Shown: in pieces, positions 42,220 through 50,559 of the stretch
Layout: the number at the start of each line of letters is the position of its first letter
Position numbering within the stretch: position 1 is the stretch's first letter
From: Rhodococcus pyridinivorans
GTDB lineage: Bacteria > Actinomycetota > Actinomycetes > Mycobacteriales > Mycobacteriaceae
Assembly (NCBI RefSeq): GCF_900105195.1
Contig: NZ_FNRX01000003.1
Location: forward strand, 1-64,000
Length of the DNA: 64,000 nucleotides
Reading direction: 5' to 3'
Notes under the pieces: generated by a model
The model's input: only the letters and a program-made list of their open reading frames with translations
Told to the model about the DNA's origin: nothing
The model's database searches: none
Translations under genes and position numbers: made by a program

Positions 42220-42529
42220 GAGATCCAGGCGGTCGGTCTGGAAGGAGGCGGTCTTCGGCTCGGATGGTGTTCGTCGTACGGCGCTGTCCACGTCGTTCGG
42301 CCTCTGTTAGCCCGCCCCATATTCCATGTACGTCGCCGAGACGGTAGGCGGATTCTCTACACGGGATGAGAACTGGGCAGTTGGCGCAGATCTGTTTGGC
42401 GGCACGTTCACGGCGAGCCTTCATTTCGCCGCTCTCGTCAGCGGGAGCGAAGAACAGATAATCACCCAGTGATCGGCATGCTGCGTGTCGGCGCCACTGC
42501 AGGCTGACTGCGGATCCTTTGTGTGCCAT
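42203..42529 (-). CDS. WhiB-family [Fe-S] regulator with an altered C-terminus
   Basis: A 108-residue protein (start ATG at 42529; earlier starts are possible). The four cluster Cys are present in HAACRSLG, ANCPVLIPC and its partner, followed by the WhiB turn GIWGGLTEAERRGQRR. The family's basic DNA-binding tail is short here. The last ~6 residues (SLSAVT and stop) are encoded by the IS21 end, so the gene's 3' end was replaced by the insertion. WhiB proteins bind an Fe-S cluster and sense redox or interact with sigma factor. Confidence 0.75.
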   Translation of the reverse strand: MAHKGSAVSLQWRRHAACRSLGDYLFFAPADESGEMKARRERAAKQICANCPVLIPCRESAYRLGDVHGIWGGLTEAERRGQRRTTNTIRAEDRLLPDRPPGSLSAVT

Positions 42530-42570
42530 TGCGGTCTGCGGTGGGGGTCGATGCATTGCTATTTCGAAGG

Positions 42571-43497
42571 TCAAACTCTGTGAGGCCTATGATGACTTTT
42601 CCGGTCTGCGTCCCTACATGCCTTTTTGTTTCCGGATTCGGCCACGAAACGCTGGCGCAGTTCGCCGATTCCTTCGATCCAGCTGTCGAGCGACTCGCCC
42701 GGTTGCAGGAATCGCTGTGGGCTCTGGCCGACACCAACGCCGGCAGGGGTACCAGTGAAAATCACATCGCCCGGGTAGAGAGTGACTGTCTGAGAAAGAG
42801 CTGCAATCAGACTGGGGACAGGGAAGATCAGCTCGCACGTGCGTCCCTTCTGGACCTCTTCACCGTCGATCATGCAACCGAGTTCGAGATCGTCCGGGTT
42901 GTCGAACTCGTCCGGGGTGACCAGCCAAGGGCCTTGCGGGGTGAAACCGGGAAATGACTTGCCAAGTCCGAATTGTGGTGCTGGACCCCGCAGCTGGGAA
43001 ATGCGTTCGGAAATGTCCTGCCCTACGGTCAGTCCAGCGACGTGGGACCATGCATCGGCTTCGTCGATCCGGTGCGCTTCACGTCCTATGATCACGACCA
43101 ATTCGACCTCCCAGTCGACGTTGCCGTCCGCCGGGATGGTCACCTCGGTGTCGGGGCCGGAGAACGACGAGACGTATTTGGTGAACACCGGCGGCAGGTG
43201 GGTGGGTGATTCGAAGCCGGATTCGGCGGCATGATCGTGGTAGTTCAGACCTACCGCGAACACCTGCCGAGGTACCGGGGAGGGAGCGCCGAGCCGCGCG
43301 CGGTCGATCGCGGTCGCAGGCAGGCTTGCCACGACCACCTCGGCTGCCCACACCCGCACCTCATCCCACGACGAGTAGAGGGCGGACAGGCCAGGGCCGA
43401 AACGACCGTCGGACAAGGTGGCGATGTCGACGGCACGTTCGTCGCCGGGCTCTCCGACGACGAGAGCGGCACGATTATCAATGTTGGCAATACGCAT
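42571..43497 (-). CDS. Fumarylacetoacetate hydrolase (FAH)-family protein
   Basis: A 308-residue protein from the ATG at 43497 (GGGGAA 8 bases upstream). The core contains QVFAVGLNYHDHAAESGFES, the metal-binding DWEVELVVIIGREAHRIDEA, GYTVGQDISER-type text (AGLTVGQDISERISQLRG) and VIFTGTPAGVGVG. The family hydrolyses C-C bonds in diketo acids or acts as isomerase or decarboxylase. In the catabolic island a role in cleaving a 2,4-diketo acid is possible. The tail is basic and unusual (NKKACRDADRKSHH). Confidence 0.8.
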   Translation of the reverse strand: MRIANIDNRAALVVGEPGDERAVDIATLSDGRFGPGLSALYSSWDEVRVWAAEVVVASLPATAIDRARLGAPSPVPRQVFAVGLNYHDHAAESGFESPTHLPPVFTKYVSSFSGPDTEVTIPADGNVDWEVELVVIIGREAHRIDEADAWSHVAGLTVGQDISERISQLRGPAPQFGLGKSFPGFTPQGPWLVTPDEFDNPDDLELGCMIDGEEVQKGRTCELIFPVPSLIAALSQTVTLYPGDVIFTGTPAGVGVGQSPQRFLQPGESLDSWIEGIGELRQRFVAESGNKKACRDADRKSHHRPHRV

Positions 43498-44277
43498 GAA
43501 CGCGGTTCCCCTTTGTGCAGTGAGGTCATTCGATTCTCCCGTCAGGGCTGCAGGCGGTCGGCGAACCCGCACCCGACGAATGCATGCTTCCCCGAGGCGT
43601 CGATGCAGTGGTCACTACCTGGACACCTGTTCCAGGTGGCTCCCTTATGTGCAGCGCCGCTGGAGGCGCACATGTTTCTACCAGGAAGGCCCAGACCCGG
43701 AGTGCCGTGCAACACCAGCGGCAAGCACCCGGCTGTGAGGAATCGGCACCGCCGACCGTGGGGTTCGCCGACTGCCCTCACCGGCGATACCGGACTGTGC
43801 GTGAAATCCTTCTGATGAACCGCGGCGTCGTTCGGGCAGTCCCATGTCGAACGTCACCACAGTCCCCCAGCCCCAGCACGATGCGATGTGCGGTTCCACG
43901 CGGCGAGGCTGTCGCCTCTCGCGGTGCAATCGATCGGTCCCTGTTCCCTGACCACCGGACACCTCGGCATTGATGTCCAGGGTTCCGCATCGACCCACGA
44001 GCAACGTCAAGGTCCACGAGCTCGACCGACGCATATCCGGAATCGTCCTCGTGTGGGCCCGTGCACAGCCTGCGCTCGATCAGTTGGATCGAGCGCAGGC
44101 TCGCCAGATGACCAGCACGTTTCCTGATCTGAATCCGGCCACGCTCAAGTGCATCTGCTCCGGCCCCTCACCACCGTGTCAGCTGGAAGCGGGTGAGCAG
44201 ATCAACCGCTTCCTCGGTCGCATTGATCGCTGCCCTCAGCCATCCTCCGGACGTTCCCCGCCTCCGCCCCTACGTCG
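43498..44277. other. 780-bp region without a supported gene
   Basis: Open frames here have no family features. The one clear structure is a perfect hairpin, CCTGCGCTCGATC (44069-44081) and GATCGAGCGCAGG (44087-44099), a good terminator for the oxidase gene on the minus strand. Confidence 0.55.
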
Positions 44278-45531
44278 TCATGCAGGGACTATGGAGTGGT
44301 TCGAGTATCCCCGTGGTACCTCGCGCAGTACTGCCATATCTGACCGCAAGTCGTCCACCTTGGTGGCGCCGAGCAGCTGCATCGTGCTACGGAATTCCTT
44401 GTGGAGCAGCTCGAGTGTGCGATCGACACCCGCTTCGCCTCCGGCCATCAAACCGTACAGGTAGGCCCGTCCGATCCAGGCTCCGCGAGCACCCAGTGCT
44501 ACTGCCGCGGCGATGTCGGCGCCCGATCGCACTCCCCCGTCGATATAGACCTCGGCCCGGTCACCGACTCGAGCTACCGTCTCTTGCAGCTGTTCCAATG
44601 GTGTGGTCGCTCTGTCGAGTTGACGGCCGCCATGGTTGGACAGAACCACCGCATCGGCCCCGGCGTCGACCACCATTTCGGCGTCATCGGGATGTTGGAC
44701 GCCCTTGATGACGAGGGAGCCCGGCCACATCTCTCGCAGCCATGCCACGTCTTTCACCGTGGAGGACGGATCGAAGATCAGGTTGGTCAGCTCGGCCGGA
44801 GATCCATCGAAGTGCTTCAGGGAGGCGAACTCCAGCGGTTCGGTGGTCAGGAAATTCATCCACCAGTTCGGATGCCGTGCACCGTCGATCACCGTCCGCA
44901 TCGTCAACGAGGGGGGGATTGTCATCCCATTTCGCAGATCGCGCAGTCGTGCGCCGCCGACGGGCGTATCAACGGTCAAGATCAGCGTGTCGCAGCCGGT
45001 CCGTGCAGCCTGATGGACAAACTCCGTGCTCGCAGCCCTGTCACGCCATAAGAACAACTGGAACCAGCGCCGTGTCTCTCTCGCCTCGGCCTCCAAACGT
45101 TCCAGGCTCGTGGTGCCCATGGTCGACAGCGCATATGGGACTCCAGCGCGTCCTGCGGCTCTGGCTACCGCCGGCTCGCCACTGTGATGCATCATTCGCG
45201 TGTATCCCGTCGGGCCCATCACGAGTGGGAAGTTCGCCTGTTGGCCGAGAATCGTTGTCGTCGTGTCGATGGCGGAGACGTCTCTCAGCACGTTTGGCCG
45301 AAACTCGACGCGTTCGAAGGCGGACACGCTGCGGGCGAGTGAGATTTCGTTCTCGGCGGCACCGTCGGTGTAGTCGAACACTGCGCGAGGTGACCGGCGT
45401 TTGGCGATCGATCGGAGGTCGTGTACGGAATTGGCCTTGCGCAAACGCCGACTCGTTGCCGACCACTCGATTGGTGGCGCCTGAAGAAGTGGTTTGAACT
45501 CGGACCACCGGGGAATGCGTCTCTTGACCAT
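44278..45531 (-). CDS. FMN-dependent alpha-hydroxyacid oxidase/dehydrogenase
   Basis: A 417-residue protein of the LldD/glycolate oxidase family. It contains FDYTDGAAENEISLARS, FPLVMGPTGYTRMMHHSGEP, LQLFLWRDR-type text, ILTVDTPVGG and the active-site SNHGGRQLDRATTPLEQL with DGGVRSGADIAAAVALGARG. It oxidises 2-hydroxy acids such as lactate, glycolate or mandelate to 2-oxo acids. The ATG at 45531 is preferred because a TTGACA (45560-45565) to GAATAC promoter ends 5 bases before it, giving a leaderless mRNA, and no ribosome site exists. Confidence 0.85.
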   Translation of the reverse strand: MVKRRIPRWSEFKPLLQAPPIEWSATSRRLRKANSVHDLRSIAKRRSPRAVFDYTDGAAENEISLARSVSAFERVEFRPNVLRDVSAIDTTTTILGQQANFPLVMGPTGYTRMMHHSGEPAVARAAGRAGVPYALSTMGTTSLERLEAEARETRRWFQLFLWRDRAASTEFVHQAARTGCDTLILTVDTPVGGARLRDLRNGMTIPPSLTMRTVIDGARHPNWWMNFLTTEPLEFASLKHFDGSPAELTNLIFDPSSTVKDVAWLREMWPGSLVIKGVQHPDDAEMVVDAGADAVVLSNHGGRQLDRATTPLEQLQETVARVGDRAEVYIDGGVRSGADIAAAVALGARGAWIGRAYLYGLMAGGEAGVDRTLELLHKEFRSTMQLLGATKVDDLRSDMAVLREVPRGYSNHSIVPA

Positions 45532-45535
45532 ACCT

Positions 45536-45565
45536 GTATTCTGCATGCAGGATGCAGCTTGTCAA
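45536..45565 (-). promoter_or_regulatory. Promoter of the oxidase gene with a GntR-type operator in the spacer
   Basis: TTGACA (minus, 45565-45560), 18 bases, GAATAC (45541-45536). The spacer holds GCTGCATCCTGCATGCAGAA (45558-45539), which matches the site at 49237-49256 in all but the two spacer bases. The neighbouring GntR gene (45617) is divergent, so the site can also control it. Confidence 0.7.
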
Positions 45566-45616
45566 TACATAGCAGGGCTTAGGTAGTGTTTCGCCCTCTG
45601 GAGAAAGGTGGTAAAG

Positions 45617-46273
45617 ATGCCCATCGCGCCGATCGAGCATCCGCTGTCGTTGTCGGACTTGGCATACGATCAGGTCCGCTCCAGCCTGCTGCGGGGCGAG
45701 TTCCCGGCCGGACAGACGATGAGCGTTGTCAAACTGTCCAACGCACTCAACATGAGCAGAAGCCCTGTCGCCGCAGCCGTCGCCCGACTGGTCAGCGAGG
45801 GGTTACTCATCCAGAATCCCAACGGCAGCGCCGCTGTCCGCACGCTCGAGAAGCAGGAACTGCTCGCCGCCCTACAGGTTCGAGCCAACCTGGAAGGCTT
45901 GGCTGCCGAACTCGCTTGTTCACTCATGACTTCAGCTGACCTGCAGGAACTGAGCGACAGCCACAACCAGTTCAAGGCCTCGGTTGAGAGCGATGACCCC
46001 CATGCGGCCCGCCTAGCCGATCTCCGATTCCATCAGCTCATACAACAATCATGCGGCAACACCATTCTCGACGAGCACCTCTCGCGCCTCCAAGCGCAAG
46101 TCCTACTGACTACCTACACCGAGTCGTGGGAGGTCAGCGGCCGGCCGGCTTTGGCTGAGCATGCCGCAATTCTGGACGCGCTGCATCACGGCCGAAGCGC
46201 CGATGCGGCCCGCCTGGCACGCGAACACATCCTCGCGACCCGTTCCCGCGTCGGCCGGACCTGGCACACCTGA
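45617..46273 (+). CDS. GntR-family regulator, FCD type
   Basis: A 218-residue protein from the ATG at 45617 (GAGAAAGG 8 bases upstream). A GntR winged helix (residues ~10-75: DLAYDQVRSSLLRGEFPAGQ, LSNALNMSRSPVAAAVARLV) is followed by a helical FCD ligand domain (RANLEGLAAELACSLMTSAD, HNQF, RFHQLIQQSCGN, HAAILDAL). Divergent from the oxidase; the CTGCATGCAG operator lies between them. It probably represses the oxidase, GMC and hydroxyacid dehydrogenase promoters. Confidence 0.8.
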   Translation: MPIAPIEHPLSLSDLAYDQVRSSLLRGEFPAGQTMSVVKLSNALNMSRSPVAAAVARLVSEGLLIQNPNGSAAVRTLEKQELLAALQVRANLEGLAAELACSLMTSADLQELSDSHNQFKASVESDDPHAARLADLRFHQLIQQSCGNTILDEHLSRLQAQVLLTTYTESWEVSGRPALAEHAAILDALHHGRSADAARLAREHILATRSRVGRTWHT

Positions 46274-46384
46274 CTGTCCGTAACACCGCGGGCACAAAGC
46301 ACTTTGAGGACCGAGGAGCAGCAACGAGCGGCTGAACTCCCAGTGGTGTTCCAACAACTGAAAGCCTAGCTGAGCGCACTCGTG

Positions 46385-46591
46385 CTATACACCTGTGTCG
46401 ATGGCATCTGCGTTTCGACCCTGCACCAGCGGGTTCCAGTCCGGGCGGACCTGCTCGCGCCATACCGCCAGGTCGACACCGGTTTTCACCCGGTCCCGGA
46501 GGGATGCGTACACCGCGATTCTCGGGCCGAGGCCGCTCATGCTGGCCTCGGCCGCAAGTTTCTCAACGGGCGGAGCATCGCCAGCGGCCAT
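46385..46591 (-). CDS. Small conserved-looking protein, 68 aa, unknown
   Basis: ATG at 46591 with AGGGG upstream. It reads MAAGDAPPVEKLAAEASMSG, LGPRIAVYASLRDRVKTGVD, LAVWREQVRPDWNPLV. It follows the DUF3263-like gene with a 26-bp gap, so they may share a transcript. No family recognised. Confidence 0.4.
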   Translation of the reverse strand: MAAGDAPPVEKLAAEASMSGLGPRIAVYASLRDRVKTGVDLAVWREQVRPDWNPLVQGRNADAIDTGV

Positions 46592-46617
46592 GGCCGCCCC
46601 TGGCAGTGCACAAACAC

Positions 46618-46953
46618 TCACGGAACAGGCGCGGTGCCGCTCGCCTGCCCACGCGGGTAGACGCTTGCAAGACGACGTATCTCGTCCTCGACACAGTTCG
46701 ATTCCGAGAGTGCCTGCCATAATCGCTCGAGGAACCGGCCCGTTGTCATTCCGAAACGCACAAGGATTTCCTCTTGGGCAGGTCCGCCGTACGGCGCCCA
46801 CCTGTGGGCGAACTCAATGAGGAACTCCGCCTCAGGGTCAGGATGAGTGCGAGCGCGGCGAGCGCCAATCGGAGCCGGGCGAGGGCTCCGGCGCTGCGGC
46901 GACATCCGAGGCGGTTCCATCCGGCGCGGACGGTGGTATTGGTGCGAGTTCAT
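46618..46953 (-). CDS. DUF3263-like small protein
   Basis: Residues ~40-90 read AEFLIEFAHRWAPYGGPAQE, EILVRFGMTTGRFLERLWQA, like the DUF3263 outline of small actinobacterial proteins with an FG(M/L)(T/S) turn. The Arg/Pro-rich first 35 residues may be untranslated, so the start is uncertain. Function unknown. Confidence 0.45.
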   Translation of the reverse strand: MNSHQYHRPRRMEPPRMSPQRRSPRPAPIGARRARTHPDPEAEFLIEFAHRWAPYGGPAQEEILVRFGMTTGRFLERLWQALSESNCVEDEIRRLASVYPRGQASGTAPVP

Positions 46954-46989
46954 GGGGTTTCACGCAAACTAGTCGAGGTAGGGCGCACA

Positions 46990-47023
46990 ACCGGCCCTGT
47001 GGCGTTCTCGCCGCAGGGCCGGT
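46990..47023 (-). terminator. Terminator of the GMC operon
   Basis: ACCGGCCCTGTGGCG and CGCCGCAGGGCCGGT pair with one G-T wobble and a four-base loop. It lies just after the stop of the small-subunit gene at 47030. Confidence 0.75.
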
Positions 47024-47029
47024 CGGGAC

Positions 47030-47443
47030 TCACGGCGTCGGGATGTAGACGGGACCTCTCGCAATGACACGGTCGGTGACCTCTGCTATCTCGTCGTAGT
47101 CCGGTTCATCGCGCATGGCCTGTTGGCCGGGGTATCCCAGCTTCGCGGTCACGCCGGCATCGAGAAAGTAGGCACCGGCAATCATCCGGCTCACGAGGTC
47201 GAAGCGAGGTGGGTCGAGACTGCGAATGCAGCCCATTGCGTCGGCCGGCCTGTCGGCCGGCAGGGTCGCCAAAGCCTCAATGAACAAGGCAGCTTGATCA
47301 TCACGTGCTCGCAACGCCCGCGGGATCAAGATCGTGGAGATACCGACTTCGGTGGCCGAGGGCATGTCCAGTGACGAGTCTGCCGGAATGAGGGTGTCGG
47401 CCACCCATTCGAGTTGAGTCTGGACGTCGTCCAGCGTGAGCAT
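47030..47443 (-). CDS. Gluconate 2-dehydrogenase subunit 3-like small subunit
   Basis: A 137-residue protein with AAGGGTGA 5-8 bases before the ATG at 47443. VADTLIPADSSLDMPSATEV and RMIAGAYFLDAGVTAKLGYP, followed by PGQQAMRDEPDYDE, are the family outline of the small subunit that partners a GMC-type flavoprotein. It lies 35 bp downstream of the GMC gene in the same operon. Confidence 0.65.
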   Translation of the reverse strand: MLTLDDVQTQLEWVADTLIPADSSLDMPSATEVGISTILIPRALRARDDQAALFIEALATLPADRPADAMGCIRSLDPPRFDLVSRMIAGAYFLDAGVTAKLGYPGQQAMRDEPDYDEIAEVTDRVIARGPVYIPTP

Positions 47444-47478
47444 TGTTTCACCCTTCGCACAGGGCCTGAGGTGATCCC

Positions 47479-49116
47479 TCAGACGTTGATACTGACCTTC
47501 TGAGCGCGCGCGTGCTCGATCGCTGCCTCGGTGTTCCGTAGCGCCAGAGCGGCAACGGTCCCGGTCGGATTGACAGCTCCTGACGTGGGCATCACGCTTC
47601 CATCCATCACGAAAAGATTCGGTACATCGTGTGCCCGGCCGAAGCCGTCGACGACTGACGTTGCGGGGTCATCACCCATGCGCACAGTTCCGAGCAGGTG
47701 CCAGCCCGTCTCCCGCACAATCGGCGAAACCAGTGTCTCGTATGCGCCGGCCTCTCTCATCGATTGCTCAGCGAGTGCATGGTTGAACTCGAGCAGAGCA
47801 TGCGTGTTAGCGGACGCACTGTAGGTCACCTTCGGCGCCGGCATGCCGTTGCTGTCGACGAGGGTGTCATCCAATGTCACGGCGTTGGATTCGTCGGGCA
47901 GGTCTTCGGCGAGGATCGCCCAATAGGCCGAATGACCGAATCGCCGATGCACCTCATGGTGAAAGTCCGGGCCCCATGCACCACTACCACCCCAGGGGAA
48001 AGACCCTGTCGTGTTGAGGGGTCCACCGGTTCCCATCAACTGCCACTTGGCTCCGCGGTAGAACCCTCGATCCGCCCGCGTTTCGGCGAACTCGAGCGAA
48101 TAGGCGCGCTGGCCGAATGGCCCCTGCCAGCTTTCGAACGCGTCTTCGAACAGTCCCACTACGGTGCTGTAGGGGTGCATCATCAGATTCTTGCCCACCA
48201 GGCCCGACGAGTTCGCCAACCCGTGGGGATGAGCGTTACTGGCGGACGCCAATAGGATCCGCGGCGTCCCGATCCCGTTCGCCGACAGGACTACGGTACG
48301 CCCGGCCTGGAAGTGGGTCTTTCCGGTCGCACGGTCCACGTAGGTCACACCTGTCGCCAGTCCGGCGGAGTCCGTCTCCACACGCAGCACTCTGGCACGC
48401 TGGCGCAGCGTAACCCCGAGTTCGACCGCCTTGGGCCAGTGGGTGCGGTCGACCGAGGCTTTCGCTCCGTCGAAACACCCCCACATGCAGCTGGCCCGTC
48501 TCACGCATGGCTCCAAGGCGCCGTGACGAACAGTGGCGATCGCATTCGATCCCGGCCACCAATGCCAGCCGAGTCGATCATGTGCAGCGGCGAAACGTCG
48601 TTCGAGATCGCCCAGGGGGAACGGGGGAAGTGGGATGTCGAACCCCTCCGGATATGCCGGATCCCCCGGAACTCCCGACACCGAGAAGTCCGTCTCGACG
48701 CGCGCATAGAACGGCGCGAGGTCTTCGTAGGAGAGCGGCCAGTCCGCCGCTACGCCATCTAGTGTCTTGACCCGAAAGTCACTGGGCTTGAGGCGATGCC
48801 ATGCTGCAGCGTAGAGGATCGAGCTCCCTCCGACTCCGTTCCACATCAGCGGAGCAACTTCCGAGTCTGCATCGTTGATCGGATAGTCGGAGTCGGCTTG
48901 ACGCGTGTTCGGGTTCCACGAGAAGTGCTTGTCCTTAGTAAGCTCGAACTCCGGGTCTGCGCTCCGGATCGACGTGTAGTCCGGGTACTCGCCCTGTTCG
49001 AGACAGAGAACCGAGAAACCGCTCTCTGCGAACCTCTTGGCCGCGACCGCCCCGCTCGGGCCTGAACCGACGACGATGACGTCGTACACTTCTGCCGATG
49101 AATCAAGTAGGTCCAT
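47479..49116 (-). CDS. GMC-family FAD oxidoreductase
   Basis: A 545-residue protein from the ATG at 49116 (GGAGG 4 bases upstream). The N-terminal FAD motif VYDVIVVGSGPSGAVAAKRF is followed by MWNGVGGSSILYAAAWHRLK, a GMC signature (GRTVVLSANGIGTPRILLAS) and a C-terminal NLFVMDGSVMPTSGAVNPTG with the active-site HxxG (GWHLLGTVRMGDDP). It oxidises alcohol or sugar groups; paired with the small subunit it resembles gluconate/2-keto sugar dehydrogenases. Confidence 0.88.
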   Translation of the reverse strand: MDLLDSSAEVYDVIVVGSGPSGAVAAKRFAESGFSVLCLEQGEYPDYTSIRSADPEFELTKDKHFSWNPNTRQADSDYPINDADSEVAPLMWNGVGGSSILYAAAWHRLKPSDFRVKTLDGVAADWPLSYEDLAPFYARVETDFSVSGVPGDPAYPEGFDIPLPPFPLGDLERRFAAAHDRLGWHWWPGSNAIATVRHGALEPCVRRASCMWGCFDGAKASVDRTHWPKAVELGVTLRQRARVLRVETDSAGLATGVTYVDRATGKTHFQAGRTVVLSANGIGTPRILLASASNAHPHGLANSSGLVGKNLMMHPYSTVVGLFEDAFESWQGPFGQRAYSLEFAETRADRGFYRGAKWQLMGTGGPLNTTGSFPWGGSGAWGPDFHHEVHRRFGHSAYWAILAEDLPDESNAVTLDDTLVDSNGMPAPKVTYSASANTHALLEFNHALAEQSMREAGAYETLVSPIVRETGWHLLGTVRMGDDPATSVVDGFGRAHDVPNLFVMDGSVMPTSGAVNPTGTVAALALRNTEAAIEHARAQKVSINV

Positions 49117-49236
49117 GGAGCCTCCAGGGTAAGTGTCTGTAAGCCGCGGCCGGCTTCGAGGTTCTGACCGCGATGCTGGATATACGCGAGCGGTGCACCG
49201 AGACGGGTGACCATCGGACGGATCGCCAAAGCGTCT

Positions 49237-49271
49237 GCTGCATTGTGCATGCAGAAAGAGAACTATGTCAA
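49237..49271 (-). promoter_or_regulatory. Promoter of the GMC operon with operator
   Basis: TTGACA (minus, 49271-49266), 18 bases, CACAAT (49247-49242). GCTGCATTGTGCATGCAGAA (49237-49256 on +) covers the -10 and the spacer. It is the same 20-base motif as in the oxidase promoter, except the two middle bases. Confidence 0.65.
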
Positions 49272-49377
49272 ACGTCACCTTTTCCGTGCAGGTACCGCGC
49301 TCATCACCGCTTCGAGGGTGAAACATCCACTCGAACTGGCCCGGCAACTCGCCCGGGAAGCGCCGAGAAAGTTCCAC

Positions 49378-49413
49378 TCGACCAAAACCTGCATGCAGCA
49401 TACGATCCTGGGG
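49378..49413 (+). promoter_or_regulatory. Promoter of the hydroxyacid dehydrogenase gene with operator, leaderless start
   Basis: TCGACC (49378-49383), 17 bases, TACGAT (49401-49406), then the GTG start at 49413, seven bases later. CTGCATGCAG (49389-49398) is in the spacer. This gives a leaderless mRNA, as at the oxidase gene. Confidence 0.6.
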
Positions 49414-50393
49414 TGACTCCCAGAACCGACAACCCTCAACATCCCGTGGTCGTTGTCCTCGACCACGCCTTCGGATCCTTGACCGCCGAACGCGCCACCG
49501 CCGCTGACCACAACGCCGACTTCCGAGAGCATCAGTGCCGGACAGAGCAAGACGTCGCGTCGGCCGCCCAGGGCGCCCTCGTCGTACTCGTCAACCAAGC
49601 TCCGGTCAACGAAGCCGCCCTCGCGTCGATGCAGCGGGGCGGCGCGGTGATTCGCTATGGCGTCGGCTATGACAACGTGGACCTCGACGCTGCGGCCCAC
49701 CATGGAATCGCCGTCGCGAACATCCCCGATTACGGAAGCCGAACTGTCGCAGATCATGCTGCTTCACTCATCGTGACTCTACTGCGCAGAATACCCGAGT
49801 ACGATTCGGCGGTGCGCCAGATGGGCTGGTTGCCCCCGGCTGGACTCGGCCCGATCCACGACTTCGCGTCGACCACCATCGGCCTGGTGGGCGTCGGCCG
49901 CATCGGCCGAGAACTGCATACGCGGTTGGCGCCGTTCGGGTTCAGCGTTATCGCCCATGACCCATTCGCAGATGTCGCCGCTATGGCGGCGATCGGTATC
50001 GAGATGGTCGACCTGGATGTGTTGCTGGCCCGCAGCAACGCAATATCTCTCCACCTTCCCTTGACCTCCGAGACTCACCACATCATCAATGCTCGGACGC
50101 TTGACCTGATGCGTGACGACGCGGTCCTGGTCAATACCTCACGAGGGCCGCTTGTCGACGCGCGGGCTCTCTGTGAGGCTCTGGAATCCGGGCATTTGAG
50201 GGGTGCCGGCCTGGACGTGTTCGAAGAAGAGCCCTTACCCGAAGACTCTCCGCTACGTCGGGCGCCTCGTCTCGTGTTGACCCCACATACAGCCTTCTAT
50301 TCGGAGCAGTCCCTGGCACGCCTACAGCAACTCGCGGCCGAGGAGGCAGGGCGCGCGATCCGCGGAGAAGAACTTCGATGCAAGGTCGTCTGA
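49413..50393 (+). CDS. D-isomer-specific 2-hydroxyacid dehydrogenase
   Basis: A 326-residue NAD(P)-dependent protein. GVGYDNVDLDAAAHHGIAVA opens the dimer region, TTIGLVGVGRIGRELHTRLA is the nucleotide-binding GxGxxG loop, NTSRGPLVDARALCEALES holds the catalytic Arg and RLVLTPHTAFYSEQSL the catalytic His. It interconverts 2-oxo acids and D-2-hydroxy acids. The GTG start is taken from the leaderless promoter at 49378-49413; upstream text is not protein-like. Confidence 0.85.
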   Translation: MTPRTDNPQHPVVVVLDHAFGSLTAERATAADHNADFREHQCRTEQDVASAAQGALVVLVNQAPVNEAALASMQRGGAVIRYGVGYDNVDLDAAAHHGIAVANIPDYGSRTVADHAASLIVTLLRRIPEYDSAVRQMGWLPPAGLGPIHDFASTTIGLVGVGRIGRELHTRLAPFGFSVIAHDPFADVAAMAAIGIEMVDLDVLLARSNAISLHLPLTSETHHIINARTLDLMRDDAVLVNTSRGPLVDARALCEALESGHLRGAGLDVFEEEPLPEDSPLRRAPRLVLTPHTAFYSEQSLARLQQLAAEEAGRAIRGEELRCKVV

Positions 50394-50430
50394 CCAGCTC
50401 ATTCGGTCCGATTCCGGCATCACACGAGGC

Positions 50431-50478
50431 TTGACTCATGGCACAGATCACCCTAGCCTGTGATTGTTAATCCTTGAC
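50431..50478 (+). promoter_or_regulatory. Promoter of the aldehyde dehydrogenase gene with GTTAA-N3-TTRAC operator
   Basis: TTGACT (50431-50436), 17 bases, TAGCCT (50454-50459). The operator-like GTTAATCCTTGAC (50466-50478) sits at the expected start of transcription. The wider word GATTGTTAATCCTTGAC is nearly the same as that at the alcohol dehydrogenase. Confidence 0.6.
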
Positions 50479-50559
50479 ACGGATTTCTCTGAATGCCCGC
50501 GGCCGGTGGCCGGGGACCTTACCCAATCCGATCGGCGAGAGACCACGAAGGGCAACGAC

